From Cinnamomum chago (taxonomy: Eukaryota > Streptophyta > Magnoliopsida > Laurales > Lauraceae): 64,000 nt of DNA. Below the pieces are notes generated by a model. The model worked only from the letters and a program-made list of their open reading frames with translations, was not told the origin of the DNA and searched no databases. Where the stretch lies: positions 16,190,501-16,254,500 of the forward strand of contig CP142454.1 in NCBI GenBank assembly GCA_038049695.1, read 5' to 3'. Of this stretch, positions 1 through 11,094 are shown in pieces (the first letter of the stretch is position 1; the number at the start of each line of letters is the position of its first letter). The position numbers were made by a program, and so were the translations under genes.

Positions 1-290
1 GTGAGCCAGGTGGGCGAGCAAGCGCCCGTGGCCGTGGCGAGCGTGGGGATGAGCCAGGCGAGCGACCGTGGCCGTGCGCTGGGTAGGCGAGCAGGGCAAG
101 TCCGCTGCGGGCGAGGCGAGACCGGGCGCCAGGCGGGCGAGGCTGTGCGCCAGGCGGGCGGCGTGCTGGTTGGCGAGGCAGCGGGCGCCCCAGGCGGGGG
201 CGCCCCTGGCACGGGCGGCGAGGCAGCCTGAGATGCACTTACTGCTGGGCGAGCTGCTGGTGGGCGCCCAGCAGCTGTTGGGCGAGCAAA
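1..290. repeat. GC-rich low-complexity repeat with GGCGAGC and GGGCGCC words
   Basis: Irregular short repeats of GGGCGAGC, CAGGCGGGCG and GGGCGCCC, much richer in GC than the rest of the window. They are followed by a T-run at 295-315. The same GGGCGCC word recurs at 806-935 and inside gag at 2335-2490, so all three blocks probably belong to the same retroelement. Reading frames across the block look like by-products of composition. Confidence 0.6.
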
Positions 291-322
291 ACACTTTTTT
301 TTTTTTTTTTTTTTTACAATAA

Positions 323-1116
323 GGAAACTTGGAGAAATAATAGTCAAAACTAATGACAATTGTAAAGACCAACCTCTGTGTTCATGTCTGACCACTTCAT
401 AAGTTTCCAATGACCAATGCATTGCTCCAGGCCCATTATTGTTTTTGAGTGGCCAGGTTAGGATTAAATTCCATGCCTGATATGCATGACTAATTACAGG
501 ATATCCTATCTCCATTTATGGACATACTTCCAAGTCCTCAAATGATGTCATTAGGTGTTAGGTGTTGGAATGTGATTTGCTATGAAAAATAAGCCAAGGG
601 CAAAAGTTGAGAGAGTTAGTAAGTTTGGTTTTATTAGTCAAATGTGATTTGGCAAGAAAAGTAATAGTTCAAAGCTTGGGATGGCATTTGGCTTTTGACA
701 GAGTAACAAGTCAATGAGTGACGACTACATGTGCAGGGGTGCCCATATGGTTTTGTCTTTTCATTTTTCTTTTTTGTGGTGGGCGACGAACAAGGCAGGG
801 GCTGTGGGCGCCCCTTGTGGCGCTGCTACAGGCGCGGGCGCCCCTGTGGTGTTGGACGCTTAAGGTGCTGGGCGCCCGTGAGTCGTTGGGTGCCTGAGAG
901 GTGCTGGGCGCCTGAAAGATGTTGGGCACCTGGGTTGGGCGCTGCTTGAGAGGCGATTTTGCTGATCGCAATGGAGGAGTGCTGTTTGAGGACCTCGCGC
1001 AGGCATGCCTCATATGCACTGGAAAGCGAGAGCACTGCTTGCTTGAGAGCAAAGACAGGATTTGAGGATTGCTCATGCGAGAGCTGCACTTTTTGAGACT
1101 GAGCTTTCGGTGATCC
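323..1116. other. Retroelement spacer, no gene recognised
   Basis: Anonymous AT-rich sequence from 323 to about 720, then a GC-rich block at 780-935 with repeated GGGCGCC words, then sequence leading into the 78-bp array. Minus-strand frames here appear to continue the gag repeat region and match no recognised retroelement domain. Confidence 0.4.
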
Positions 1117-1424
1117 TGAGAGAGCCGCTAAGCTGGAGATAGGCTGCCTGTTTGAGAACAGTGCAGAGGTAGGTAAAGCTTTTTTGGCGACCCGCGAGAG
1201 AGCCGCTAAGCTGGAGATAGGCTGCCTGTTTGAGAACAGTGCAGAGGCCAAGCTTTTTTTTGTCGACCCGCGAGAGAGCCGCTAAGCTGGAGATAGGCTG
1301 CCTGTTTGAGAACAGTGCAGAGGTAGGCCAAGCTTTTTTGGCGACCCGCGAGAGAGCCGCTAAGCTAGAGATAGACTGCCTGTTTAAGAACAGTGCAGAG
1401 GTAGGTCAAGCTTTTGGCGATCCA
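1117..1424 (-). repeat. 78-bp (26-codon) tandem repeat array downstream of gag
   Basis: Four near-identical copies occur. The shared word GCTAAGCTGGAGATAG starts at 1127, 1205, 1281 and (as GCTAAGCTAGAG) 1359, giving spacings of 78, 76 and 78. A 78-bp unit equals 26 codons. On the minus strand each full copy reads as a repeated peptide containing ALFSNRQPISSLAALS, and the last copy joins the gag frame at GESSRGSPKA. The 76-bp spacing reflects a 2-bp loss that breaks the frame. Confidence 0.85.
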
Positions 1425-2733
1425 CGAGATGATTCACCTCGCCTGGACCTGTTGATTTCCTCAGCATTTATATATTTTTGAGCTTTTGCCAACAGTTCTG
1501 GCATGCTCTTTGGTGGTCGCTTCATTACTGAAAAGAGGAAACTGGACGAACGGAGGCCTCCTAGAAAGGCGGTCATGGTGACTTTGTCATTAGGCTCCTC
1601 GACTTGGAGGACCTCCTCGTTAAAACGAGTGAGGTAACTCCTCAGACTTTCATCTCGGTCCTGTTTTATGCTGAGTAGGTGTGTGCCGGCTTCTGGGGGC
1701 GGCGTCCTCCAATGAAGTGCGACACGAAGGACTTGCTTAGCTCCGCAAAGGTGGAGATGGAGGCTGGGGTCAGACTGGAGAACCATTGCCGTGCGGAGCC
1801 CTTTAGGGTGGTTGGAAATGCTCTACACATGATCTCGTCAGAGATGTTGTGTAGTTGCATTAGAGTTTTATAAGTTTCCAAGTGATCCAGCGGGTCCTTG
1901 GTTCCATCAAAGGTCTCCATGGTCGGCATTTTGAATTTTTTTGGGAGTGGGTAGTTCGCCACAGAGGGTTTGAACGGTGTGTCCGTTCGTTGCACCAGGT
2001 AGTCAATGGATTCTGGTACATGTGCCTTCATGGCATTGAAGACATTGCCAATCTGATTTTGCATCTCCTTGATTTTCTCGTCCCAATGGTTGGGAGCTTC
2101 CCTGGATTGACCTCGGTAGCGACTCTCGCCTTCCAGGCTGTAATTCTCGCTTCCCTCCTCCTGGAAATCGGGATCCTCATCATTGGAAGCAGAGGGAGGA
2201 GGTGGAAGTCCACCGCGATTTGACCCTCCTGGGGCTCCACCCGGGGGAGGAGGTACATCGAGATGAGCGCGGCCTTCAGGATCGACTAGGAGTCTTCCGT
2301 GTGGGACGACAGGCGGAGCTCCAGCAGATGTGCCCTGGGCGTCGGCACCAGGATGACGGGCGCCCAGGGTGCCATGAGGATGGGCGCCCAGGGGTATTCG
2401 GGAATGGGCGCCCAGGTGAGGGTGGTGTCGGTTGGCGCCTCGGCCCCGGGCACGGTGAGGACGGGCGCCCGGGTGAGGTGCCCCTCTGCGTGGAGCAACC
2501 GGTTGCTCTGAGGGCGGTACTTCCTGTGGCCCTGCACCTAGTGCTCCTCCCTGCCCTGTCAGCATGAGCTGCAATATTTGCTGGTTCTGAGTCACCAGCT
2601 GCTGCATGGTCTCCAGCATCTGTTGAGGAGAGGGAGCGGGAGCATTCGGTGCAGGGTTGGTCGGTGGAGGATTTCCCTCGCCTTCCCGCGAAGGATTACC
2701 ATCTTGTCGCCTTGTTGACCTGGTGATCGGCAT
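1406..2733 (-). pseudogene. Retrotransposon gag (Retrotrans_gag domain), frameshifted
   Basis: A 355-residue frame starts at 2733 with MPITRSTRRQ, a start typical of plant gypsy gag. It has a proline/glutamine- and histidine-rich N-terminal third and then the conserved core: KFKMPTMETFDGTKDP, HLETYKTLMQL, CRAFPTTLKGSARQWF. The domain then continues in another frame (1406-1786) with QDRDESLRSYLTRFNEE, then a region rich in MTAFLGGL and ELLAKAQKYI. The core is therefore split by a frameshift near 1670-1690. The second frame ends close to where the 78-bp repeats begin. No CCHC zinc knuckle was seen. The protein is presumed non-functional, although programmed frameshifting cannot be excluded by eye. 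Confidence 0.8.
2335..2490. repeat. GGGCGCCC palindromic word cluster inside gag
   Basis: The 8-bp palindrome GGGCGCCC occurs at least four times, usually within (A/C)TGGGCGCCCAGG contexts. It encodes the Gly/Ala/His/Pro-rich N-terminal stretch of gag on the minus strand. Confidence 0.7.
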
Positions 2734-2761
2734 AGTTTTGAAAAAAGGGAATTCTTTTCGT

Positions 2762-2779
2762 TTCCCACAGACGGCGCCA
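2762..2779 (-). other. Primer-binding-site-like sequence
   Basis: On the minus strand the first TGG lies three bases inside the LTR end and is followed by CGCCGTCTGTGGGAA. TGGCGCC starts are typical of plant gypsy elements primed by tRNA-Asp-like ends. The exact tRNA is not determined here. Confidence 0.55.
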
Positions 2780-2782
2780 AAC

Positions 2783-3322
2783 TGATGATGCCAAAAAGTG
2801 GTTTTCGGGCACCACCGGTCGAGTAATAAATAATTAATGAGAAAATTAATGGAGAGAGAGAGAAAGAGAGAGGGGATTTATAGTGGTTCGGTCAATGTGA
2901 CCTACGTCCACTTTAATTGGTGAATTTACTGCTCTGGGAAAGAGGTTACAGAGTAAATGATTACAATAATAGTGTCTAGGATCGGAGAGACGCTTCTCTG
3001 ATAGGACTTCTCCTTTTATACTCTTTCTCCAACGGGTGGGGAGATTCTCCAGGGATCTCCAATGATGTACGCTCCATTCTGATTGAGTCTTCCGAACCGT
3101 CCTCAACAGACGAGCAGATAAGATATCCTCCGCGGGAATTGGTAAGAGCAGGTAGGTAAAACGACACGTGCTGACTTTGTCCTTCAGTGGATCCGGATCC
3201 GGCCGATGACGACCCGGGCTTATCATGGACTTGGGTCAGTTGGTCTTGACCTGCTATAGTGGACCGAGCTGTTTGGGCCTAACTCGTCACTGCGGACCGA
3301 GTCATTTGGGCCTGACCCATCA
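2783..3322 (-). repeat. LTR of the gypsy-type element, 540 bp
   Basis: The segment begins TGATGATGCC and ends GACCCATCA on the plus strand, so it has the inverted TGATG...CATCA ends expected of an LTR. It abuts the primer-binding-like site directly. A GA-rich run lies at 2853-2875. The base order next to gag makes this the 5' LTR of a minus-strand element. The TSD cannot be checked because the other end is outside the window. Boundaries come from the terminal inverted repeat only. Confidence 0.7.
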
Positions 3323-3793
3323 CAAAGCAAATGGGATTGAATTGCTAGATTAAAATCATACAAAATCAATGCCTTAAAAATCATTAAATTGAAGGGCCAT
3401 ATGTCAAGGATTAAGATATTTTGATAAACTTAAAAAGATTTTCAGACCGGTGGAGTCACCTTTAATCCTACATCTCCCATGACTGATAGTGATAGGGCCC
3501 AAGCCCAAGTGAGCCTCACAAAATCCTTGCCACAATAGGAAACTTACATAGGAGATCTAGGCCCTTTTTCAAAATCTTTATTGAGCTGTTTTGGATCTCT
3601 AGTTGATGAGCAAGTGAGGTCGCCAATTTTTCCCGAGTATACAATACACCACAGAGATCCAGACTCCAGGAACGGACCGCACGTCATAATCACTCCCAAC
3701 ATAGCAACATAGCATTTCTGGCTGGCTCATTTCTCTCCCCCTTCCCATTTTCGTGGCAAACAAAACTCCTCTCTCTGGTTTCATTCAGAAACT

Positions 3794-3832
<39 letters not shown>

Positions 3833-3843
3833 TCTCTCTAACC
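3323..3843 (+). promoter_or_regulatory. VDAC upstream region and 5' leader with CT microsatellite
   Basis: Between the LTR end and the VDAC start codon. A pyrimidine tract of CT repeats fills about 3792-3838, ending a few bases before the ATG. CT-rich leaders are common in highly expressed plant housekeeping genes. No unambiguous TATA box was identified. Confidence 0.4.
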
Positions 3844-6800
3844 ATGATCAAGGGTCCGGGACTCTTCTCCGAAATCGGAAAGAAAGCCAAAGGCAATATA
3901 ATATAATATAATATAATATGATCTCTCTCCAAATTCTTCTCTCTATCTATATATCTTGATTTTTATCGAATCAATCAATCAATGGACTATGTTATTTTCC
4001 TTCTTCGTCTTTCTGATGCATTTTGATTTTGTTGTTTTGATTACCGATTTTCAGATCTTCTTACGAGGGACTACAGCTACGATCAGAAATTCACTGTCTC
4101 CACTTACAGTGGTGATGTTGGTGTGGTATGGACTCCTTCTCTTCTCAATATATTCTGTTCTCTCTGTCATTTTAGGCGGATATTTGTTCAGATCGCAACT
4201 TTTTTAGGGTTTCTTCTTCGAAATTCCACTGATATTGGGTAGTTTTGGCACAATTCGGTTGAACTTGCAATGCATCAATATTCTCCCGGGTTTTTTTTTT
4301 TTTTTCAAAGAGATTGGACATCTTAGATTGGAATTTAATTCTGTTCTGTGATTCTATTTGGAGTCTGGATCCTTTGATTCACCGAATCGGAAGGCCTGTA
4401 AATTCTACGATTCTAAGGCACGATTTTATATTCAAGAGTTCTAATTTCGTCTAGAAAGAGGAGGGGTTGAAATGGGACGTTGAGAGAGAGAATGTGTTGG
4501 GATGGGGGTGGTGAGATCCATAGCAAGCATCATATTTTATTTCCATCTCACCTTATCATTTCCCCATATCAATTTGCATAAATATATTATCCTTGTATTA
4601 CCATTTTTAAGAGACTCAAAAGTGATCTTTCTAGCTATCATTTACTTTGCACTTTTGTTTAACTAATTTATGCTACATCTTCTATGAACAGGATCCTCAC
4701 CTTGGATATTTGCTTTCAAGTTAGTCTGAAGGCAATTACATAGGAATCAAAGCTGACCATGTTCATAATAATAATAATAGTTATCATTCTAAATAAAGAG
4801 TAATGTTAATGGTTTCTTTTATGACATTTTTTTTAACACTTTAGTTATATCTTGTAGACCGTTTTTAAAGCCGTGTGGCAGAACATTGCTATATATATGT
4901 CACTGATCTACTGGGTGAGATCGCTCAGGAAATTTATGAGCATGATGCCAGTGAGGCCCACAGGGAAGAGGGAAGGGAGTATGCTTGGATAAGGCCCAAA
5001 AGATCTCATATCCAAAGAATCTTAGATCAAGATGCACTAGATATGGTTCCCAGAAATAGACAGGAATTTTTTTTTAATGTTATAATCTAACAATCAACAC
5101 TTTGAATGGATCAAATTGAGTCCAGTGGCAACTCATGCATTATGTGGGTGGGGTGGATGAGATCATAGGTGCACCCCATAGGTCTCTCGCCCGTAAGTGT
5201 CCCTAAGAGAAAATTCTCACACACACATACAAACTCATATGAACTCACATATATTTACTGCACAACACCTACACTCTAAAATTTTCATGTTACAGTTCGA
5301 GGATAGTATGTAACAGTTTGAAGATGTAATGGTAATATATATAATGTCCTCAAAACTGTCACTGTGTTGCAAGAGTTGTATTGTTTATCATAAGCAGATG
5401 ACTATTATTTTTAGGCTGGCCACACTGTTTAGCTCTCACTTTATTATGGGGAGTACTAACATGTTGTGAATTATGGTTTTGAAAATCAGCTGATATTCTA
5501 ATTTCACACCTGTATTTTCAAATGGTTGATATGTGACTAATAAGGCTGATATTCGATCTTTTTTTTCCAGTTAAATATAGTCACACCAATACATCATATA
5601 TACTGATCCAATGTGGCAGATAAGTCTAGGGTTTTGCCTAGCCGATACAGGGTTTAATAGCGATGCTTAAACTAAGTTGTGGATCCTGTGCCTCTGAGGA
5701 GGCAAAACTTAATGAACATAAGATTGGTGTTACGATTAAGTTCTGTTCTTGAACTGTTCTCACAATTCTTATCAGCAAAATGCAATCTCAGGTTGACCAA
5801 TTCACTGCTGAGCTGCCAATTAATATGTTTCTGTTGCATGTTATACCTTGAGATAATATTGGACTTTACCAGTTTTAATTTATTGATTCTTTGATTTTTT
5901 TTTTTTTTATTTGCTACGTTGCATTCCCCTCATCAATAGGAAGTAGCAACTGATGATTCTGTCTCCCATTTTCAGGGTCTCATTTCAACTGCTGTGAAGA
6001 AGGGTGGACTATCTACTGCTGACATAGCGGTACAGTACAAGTACAAGAACCACATCATCGATGTCAAAGTTGACACAGAATCAAATGTATGCTTTATTTC
6101 CTTTTTGTCTTCTCTGTTCTATAATTCAAACAAACTGCAAATACCTGTTGATTTCAAAATAACTCCATTTCACACTCTAAAACAGATTTCTTCGACCCTC
6201 ATTTTCTCTGAGATTGTGCCATCTACTAAGACTATTGTCACATTTAAGCTTCCTGATTACAACTCTGGCAAGGTAATTAAGTTTGTCCATTTTTGTTTGA
6301 ACGTGGTTCCATGTTAGGTAGGACTGTCTATTGTTTCACTGTTTGCCATGATTATAACTACCTTTATTTTCTTTTTCCTTTTCCCAGTTGGAGGTACAGT
6401 ACTTCCATGAACATGCAACCATCACGTCAGCTCTGGCTCGGAAGAACGAGTCCCCTACGCTCGACCTTACAGGAACTATTGGTAACCGCACATTTGCCAT
6501 CGGTGGGGAGACGAGTTATGACACTAGCTCAGGAAATTTTACAAAATATACTGCTGGCATTGGTGTGACAAATGCAGAATCCAGTGCTTCTATTATTCTG
6601 TTAGTTCTCACTCCAGCAACATTACATGTGCTAGCATGACCGGTTATGCAGTAATTAATTGAATTAAAATTACATTTTCAGTTCTCCGCGAAGCAATACA
6701 AGTGGGTCAACCTATTGGTTGTTATCTGATGGACCCCATTATGTACAAGACATCCCCAAAAAAAATCTTCCTCTGATAATCTTAATTGTTGCATAAAAAT

Positions 6801-7385
6801 GGTACGTCTAGATTAAATGGGTATATTTTCTGCATATTGTGAGGGTTAATATATTCGGACAGATATTTGAGGCATGACCTATTCATTTGTACATTCCCTA
6901 GTTGGAGATTCCAATAGTATAAAAGATGCATCTGCTGAGTGGTATTTGGCCAAATTGAAAAATGTCATTTTGGATTGGTGTCAAGCACTTGTGTTGCTTC
7001 TACCAACAAATGTACTTGAGTCAATAGAGAGAAGGCAGAGAAAACTGTGTGGCATTCTAACTAGTTCCTTTTTTTTATCAGGGCTGACAAGGGAGACATG
7101 CTTACAGCGTCATATGTGCATCATGTGGATCACCTGAAGAGTGCAGGAGTGACGGAGATCAGCCGGAGGTTCTCAACGAATGAAAACACATTCACCGTGG
7201 GAGCATCGTATGTTATCGATCCTATGACTGTTATGAAGATGAGGCTCAACAATTATGGGAAGCTTGGGGCTCTTTTGCAGCATGAACTGAAGCCCAAGTC
7301 AACGCTCACAATTTCTGGTGAGTTTGACACCAAAGCCTTGGACAAGAATCCCAGGTTTGGATTAGCACTGGCTCTCAAGCCTTGA
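3844..7385 (+). CDS. Mitochondrial outer membrane porin (voltage-dependent anion channel), six exons, complete
   Basis: The product is a beta-barrel channel for metabolites and ATP/ADP in the mitochondrial outer membrane. Exons by codon and splice reading: 3844-3892, 4055-4125, 5976-6086, 6186-6272, 6388-6599, 7082-7385, giving 277 residues, the usual VDAC length. Landmarks: N-terminal helix MIKGPGLFSEIGKKAKDLL, then KKGGLSTADIAVQYKYKNH, VTFKLPDYNSGKLEVQYFH, AIGGETSYDT, EISRRFSTNENTFTVG, the NNYGKLGALLQHE eukaryotic-porin signature region, and the C-terminal GLALALKP. It looks closest to the plant VDAC2/VDAC4 branch, an impression from memory. Splice phases are consistent throughout. Intron 1 starts with GC instead of GT (AAAG|GCAATA); its acceptor TTTTCAG is normal. 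Intron 2 (1.85 kb) holds no recognised gene. The 3' UTR probably extends to about 7.8 kb. Confidence 0.93.
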
Positions 7386-8677
7386 CTGGGTCTCCATTAA
7401 TATGCAACTGCATTTTGGCATTCCATTGTGGGTCTGTTAAGTAATAATATTTCCGCAGATGATCTTTTTTTCCAAGGTGTTGATTGCTGTGGAAGATTCA
7501 CTGGGTGTAGGCCCTCCGATGGTATTCTTTGGTAGGCATTGTCATAGGGTTGGACTTGTAATTTGTTTTCTTTTGCGGGGTTGCGGATTCATTTTCTTAA
7601 CAATTTTGTTTCTGTAGTACCATTGCTTCCCGGTATCTTAAATAATTGACGATGAATTTAAGCATTTGGCTTGGGGAGGATGAAGTGACTGTACCAAAGT
7701 GATTGGGATAATGGTTGAGGCAAAATGGTTTGATCCCCTCCTTACAATTAAACTAATTTCAGTTTTTTGTTTAAAAACCATGCTTGTCATTTTTTACCCC
7801 TCCTAGATTAAGAACTAGGATCCTATGAATATTGGCTCAATGTGGGATGTGCATTTGCTGTGTGGATTTCAGGTCAATATATGATTGGCTAAGATTAAAA
7901 AACTACAAGCCTTTGGTGTACTTGTTTCCCATTTTCTTCATGTTTGACATTTGAGAATTCAGTGAAAATATCAATGACATCAAGTGAAGGATCTTGCACT
8001 GTAGGCATTCTTCTGTTTTATGTTAGGCGCGGAGCAATCATGTCCCCAATGGCACACATGTACAAGGTTTTTTTACTGTACTTTTTTGGTGGGCTATAAT
8101 GTGGACACCCTTTGTCACTAAATCACAGGTTAAAGCAGGTGACTATCGCCCATTGCATGTGGATTGGGGACCATTTATTGTATTTTGTTTCCAACAGTCC
8201 ATCTATTTCCAAGTCACTACTCGGATGGGCAGGATAGTCTAATTATTGTACATTCTGGTCAGGAAATTGTTGTGAATGACTTTTGCTTTGTTTTGGGTTA
8301 TTTATGTCATTCAAATGGTAATCTCAGCACCTGCTTGGTGCTGTGTTAATCCAGTGCTAGTACATACAATCAACCAACAACTCCTGGTATTCTTGGAGGC
8401 CTTCTCATGGGCCAAAAAGAATTTGAAAAACCTAAAAAATAAGCAAAATACAAGAAAGCTGATCACCATTTTTGGGTTCAGCTTGATCTGTACACATTGT
8501 TATTAAATATTATAAATATATGTATTTATTTTTTAGAATTGAAATAAAAATTTGTTATGATAAAACATCTCAACAATATATGCATTCTCTCTATTATTAG
8601 TAGAAAAATCTCTCATGGTGAGGAGCTTTTTTTAGTAGTAGTTGTTGTTTTCCTTTATAAGAGGATAGTAATATATT

Positions 8678-8713
<36 letters not shown>

Positions 8714-8879
8714 TCATAAAACTTAAAGGAGCAGCTAAAGAGTTCATTACATCCGAAACCTAAATAGAGAACTACTTGTGACCCTACTGCACATACAAAT
8801 TGTAGATCTTCCAATCACTTTCATCCTGATGTAGATCCTACAGTACATAGTAGCCTTGCTAATCTCCTGCTTGCAGACT
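7386..8879. other. VDAC 3' UTR and spacer with AT microsatellite
   Basis: The first few hundred bases are probably VDAC 3' UTR. An (AT)n run sits at about 8678-8709. No further gene was recognised. Confidence 0.4.
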
Positions 8880-9393
8880 TCCTGCAAGTAAATGTGAACT
8901 GGTAATGAATTGCAGAAGACTGTTCTCTGCAGCGTTCCTAATTTGGCTAATTGGTCTGCAATAGTGTTAGCCGTAGGGCAACATATGGAAGCTTGCCATT
9001 GGGATATGTCCGACAGTAGGTTATTGATTTGTTTGCAGTCAATAATCAATTGCCATTGTAATTTGGAGGAACTGTGAAGTGCTTCCCAAATAATATAAGA
9101 ATCTCATTCAATTACAATACCTGGAGTTGTTGAGCAATGCAGTTTTTCAGCCCAATTAGAAGAGCTTTCAGTTCTGCTTCCATTGTGATATGATACCAAT
9201 TGGGTTGGGTGATGATAATAAGATGGGAAAGTCCACACAGCCCGACTAGGGGACCGAATCCAGGAGGACCGGGCCCGAATGCAGTCCCCCAGTCGGGCTC
9301 TATAGCACGGCTGTAATAAGATTGCCCAATTTGAGGATGGACAAACTCCTTGTGCAAGCACAAAATTTTGGAGAATAATTTTGTTGTCTTCAT
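8880..9393 (-). pseudogene. RNase H domain (RVT_3) fragment of a LINE-type retrotransposon
   Basis: Conceptual minus-strand pieces recover the order of a plant RVT_3 RNase H: MEAELKALLIGLKNC (catalytic Glu helix), then IVIE-stop-DSYIIWEAL (expected Asp strand, with a stop in it), then IIDCKQINNLLSD and the terminal NTIADQLAKLGT helix. At least one stop and one frame change break the frame. The fragment could derive from a LINE 3' end or a stand-alone RVT_3 gene. The upstream part (about 9230-9390) shows no clear conserved motif. Confidence 0.75.
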
Positions 9394-10909
9394 AAAGAGG
9401 GATACAAGATATCTATAGAATTCCCTGCCTCAAAGACAGACAATTCTATCAATCACTAACCAATTACTTTAAGTCTCGGATATCAATAAATAATCAATTA
9501 TCTTAAATCATGGATATCAATTACCTCAAGTCAAGATAATCAATCACTAATCATATTGTCTAAATTAAGGTAATACTATTTTATTATCTTCATGATATTG
9601 GAGATTTGACATAATCAAAGGTTTGCAACCTAATATTTGTATTTTTATTCAAAACAATCTAATGGAATTGTGTAGTCCCTCTAGGTCCCACAACTTGCAT
9701 GGCCTGTGCTATGCCTTTGGATCCTATAACATTGAACTATTGGATGCAACTGCTTCAAGAAAAGCCACAACTATTTGTCCTGTGTTGCTTCTTATGATTC
9801 CTCCAATTCCAGAGTTTCATCGAAGTTGAGAATTTATGCCAGTGAACCGGTGGAGGAGTTCCAGCTGCAGGTATCCTACTTGTAGCCACATTCCATTCAT
9901 GGTAAGATGAGCTTTTGATGATTTGAAACCATTATCTCTTTCAATAAAACAAAAATGCTACGTCTGAGTTACACTTTTCAGGCAATATGTTTCAGCCTTT
10001 TATGATCTAACAAAACTAGATCCAAATGTTCTTTTTAGAACTGAATAGACTTTTTAGAATGCAACAGTATCTATTTTGATATTGTTGAAAGGCTAGCGGG
10101 CATCTGGAGTCTGGAACAGGTCTGGGGGCCTTTTGGATCTTTGTAAACTGAGTGCAGTTCTGGGTTCATGCATTAGGAACGAGCAGTTGTTTTGTTCGTT
10201 GCCATAATCAATAATGCTAAATTGAGCTACAGGTAATTAAACTGTGCGTGTTGGGCAACAAAGATTCATGGATTCAAATGAAGCTTCACCATATGTAGGT
10301 ATGAACTGAGATGTATTTACAGGTATTTATGTTCTCTCTCTCTCCCTCAACTTTCTTGACAACTAAGGGTGACCTTTCTTTGGATCTGGTGATGATATAT
10401 GACAGTGACATGAAGCTTTGGCTGTTCTTTGGAATGTGAAAGTCCCTCCTTGGTGGGTCTTCTAGACTGGAACAAGGTGGGCATAGTAACGTAATGGGAA
10501 TGTTCTCTTTGAACTTCCTCCTTTTGGTGATTATTTAATTCAATTGCTTTTTGACCCACTGGCTTGAGTCCTTTGACTAGAACTCGGTGATTTTAGAGAT
10601 GGACCATGGGACGTGTTTTTCATTGTGGACTAGATTTTTTTTTTTTTTTTTTAATTTGGCTAGGCATTGTGGACTGGATTTGCAAGTGGCCTTCCAGAAG
10701 GAATTTTGTTTGCTAGCCAGTAGCCACAACTCTCCCGAGTATTTATTTATTTATTCAGTTACTCAATTTTACCTATAAAAAATATTTCATAACTTACTAA
10801 ACAAAAGATAAAGGGGAAATTTAAAAAACTAATAAAAAAAGATAATAAAAATTAGATTTATTTATGTTTAAAAAACCATCAATTAAATAAAAATAAAAAT
10901 ACAAAAAGT
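9394..10909. other. Intergenic, nothing recognised
   Basis: AT-rich sequence with loosely repeated words such as TATCAAT and CAATCA at 9440-9560 and a T-run at 10629-10648. Short open frames here show no recognisable protein motif. Confidence 0.3.
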
Positions 10910-11094
10910 CTACTTGGACAAACTTTTTGGCCCGAATTTTGGCCAACCCCCATGGTTTGCATTGAATATCACTATGATATTCAATGCAAACCATGGGGGT
11001 TGGCCAAAATTCGGGCCAAAAAGTTTGTCTATGATATTCAATGCAAACCATGGGGGTTGGCCAAAATTCGGGCCAAAAAGTTTGTCCATGTAGC
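10910..11094. mobile_element. MITE-like hairpin: perfect 54-bp inverted repeat plus a duplicated arm
   Basis: The left arm 10917-10970 is the exact reverse complement of 10976-11029, with a 5-base loop ACTAT. The right arm is copied again, identically, at 11033-11086. The outer ends CTACTTGGAC and GTCCATGTAG are imperfect inverted matches across the whole block, so the original element probably spanned 10910-11094 and one arm was later duplicated inside it. Confidence 0.75.

Larger units (their letters stand above)
1..2782 (-). mobile_element. Internal part of a Ty3/gypsy-type LTR retrotransposon, truncated by the window edge
   Basis: On the minus strand the order is LTR (3322 to 2783), a primer-binding-like site (2779 to 2762), a gag-like frame, a 78-bp repeat array and GC-rich low-complexity sequence. 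The plus-strand word ACGGCGCCAAAC beside the LTR reads TGGCGCCGTCTG on the minus strand, a TGG-led tRNA-complementary type of site common in plant gypsy elements. I see no protease, reverse transcriptase, RNase H or integrase frame in the roughly 1.4 kb after gag. The element may therefore be a non-autonomous gag-only type, or pol may lie beyond position 1. The second LTR is not in the window. Confidence 0.75.

Noticed and set aside
826-1251. 141-codon minus-strand frame in the retroelement
   Set aside because: It is a reading of the 78-bp repeats and GC-rich words, not an independent gene.
4875-5090. 71-codon frame in VDAC intron 2
   Set aside because: No motif recognised, and VDAC exons 2 and 3 join without it.
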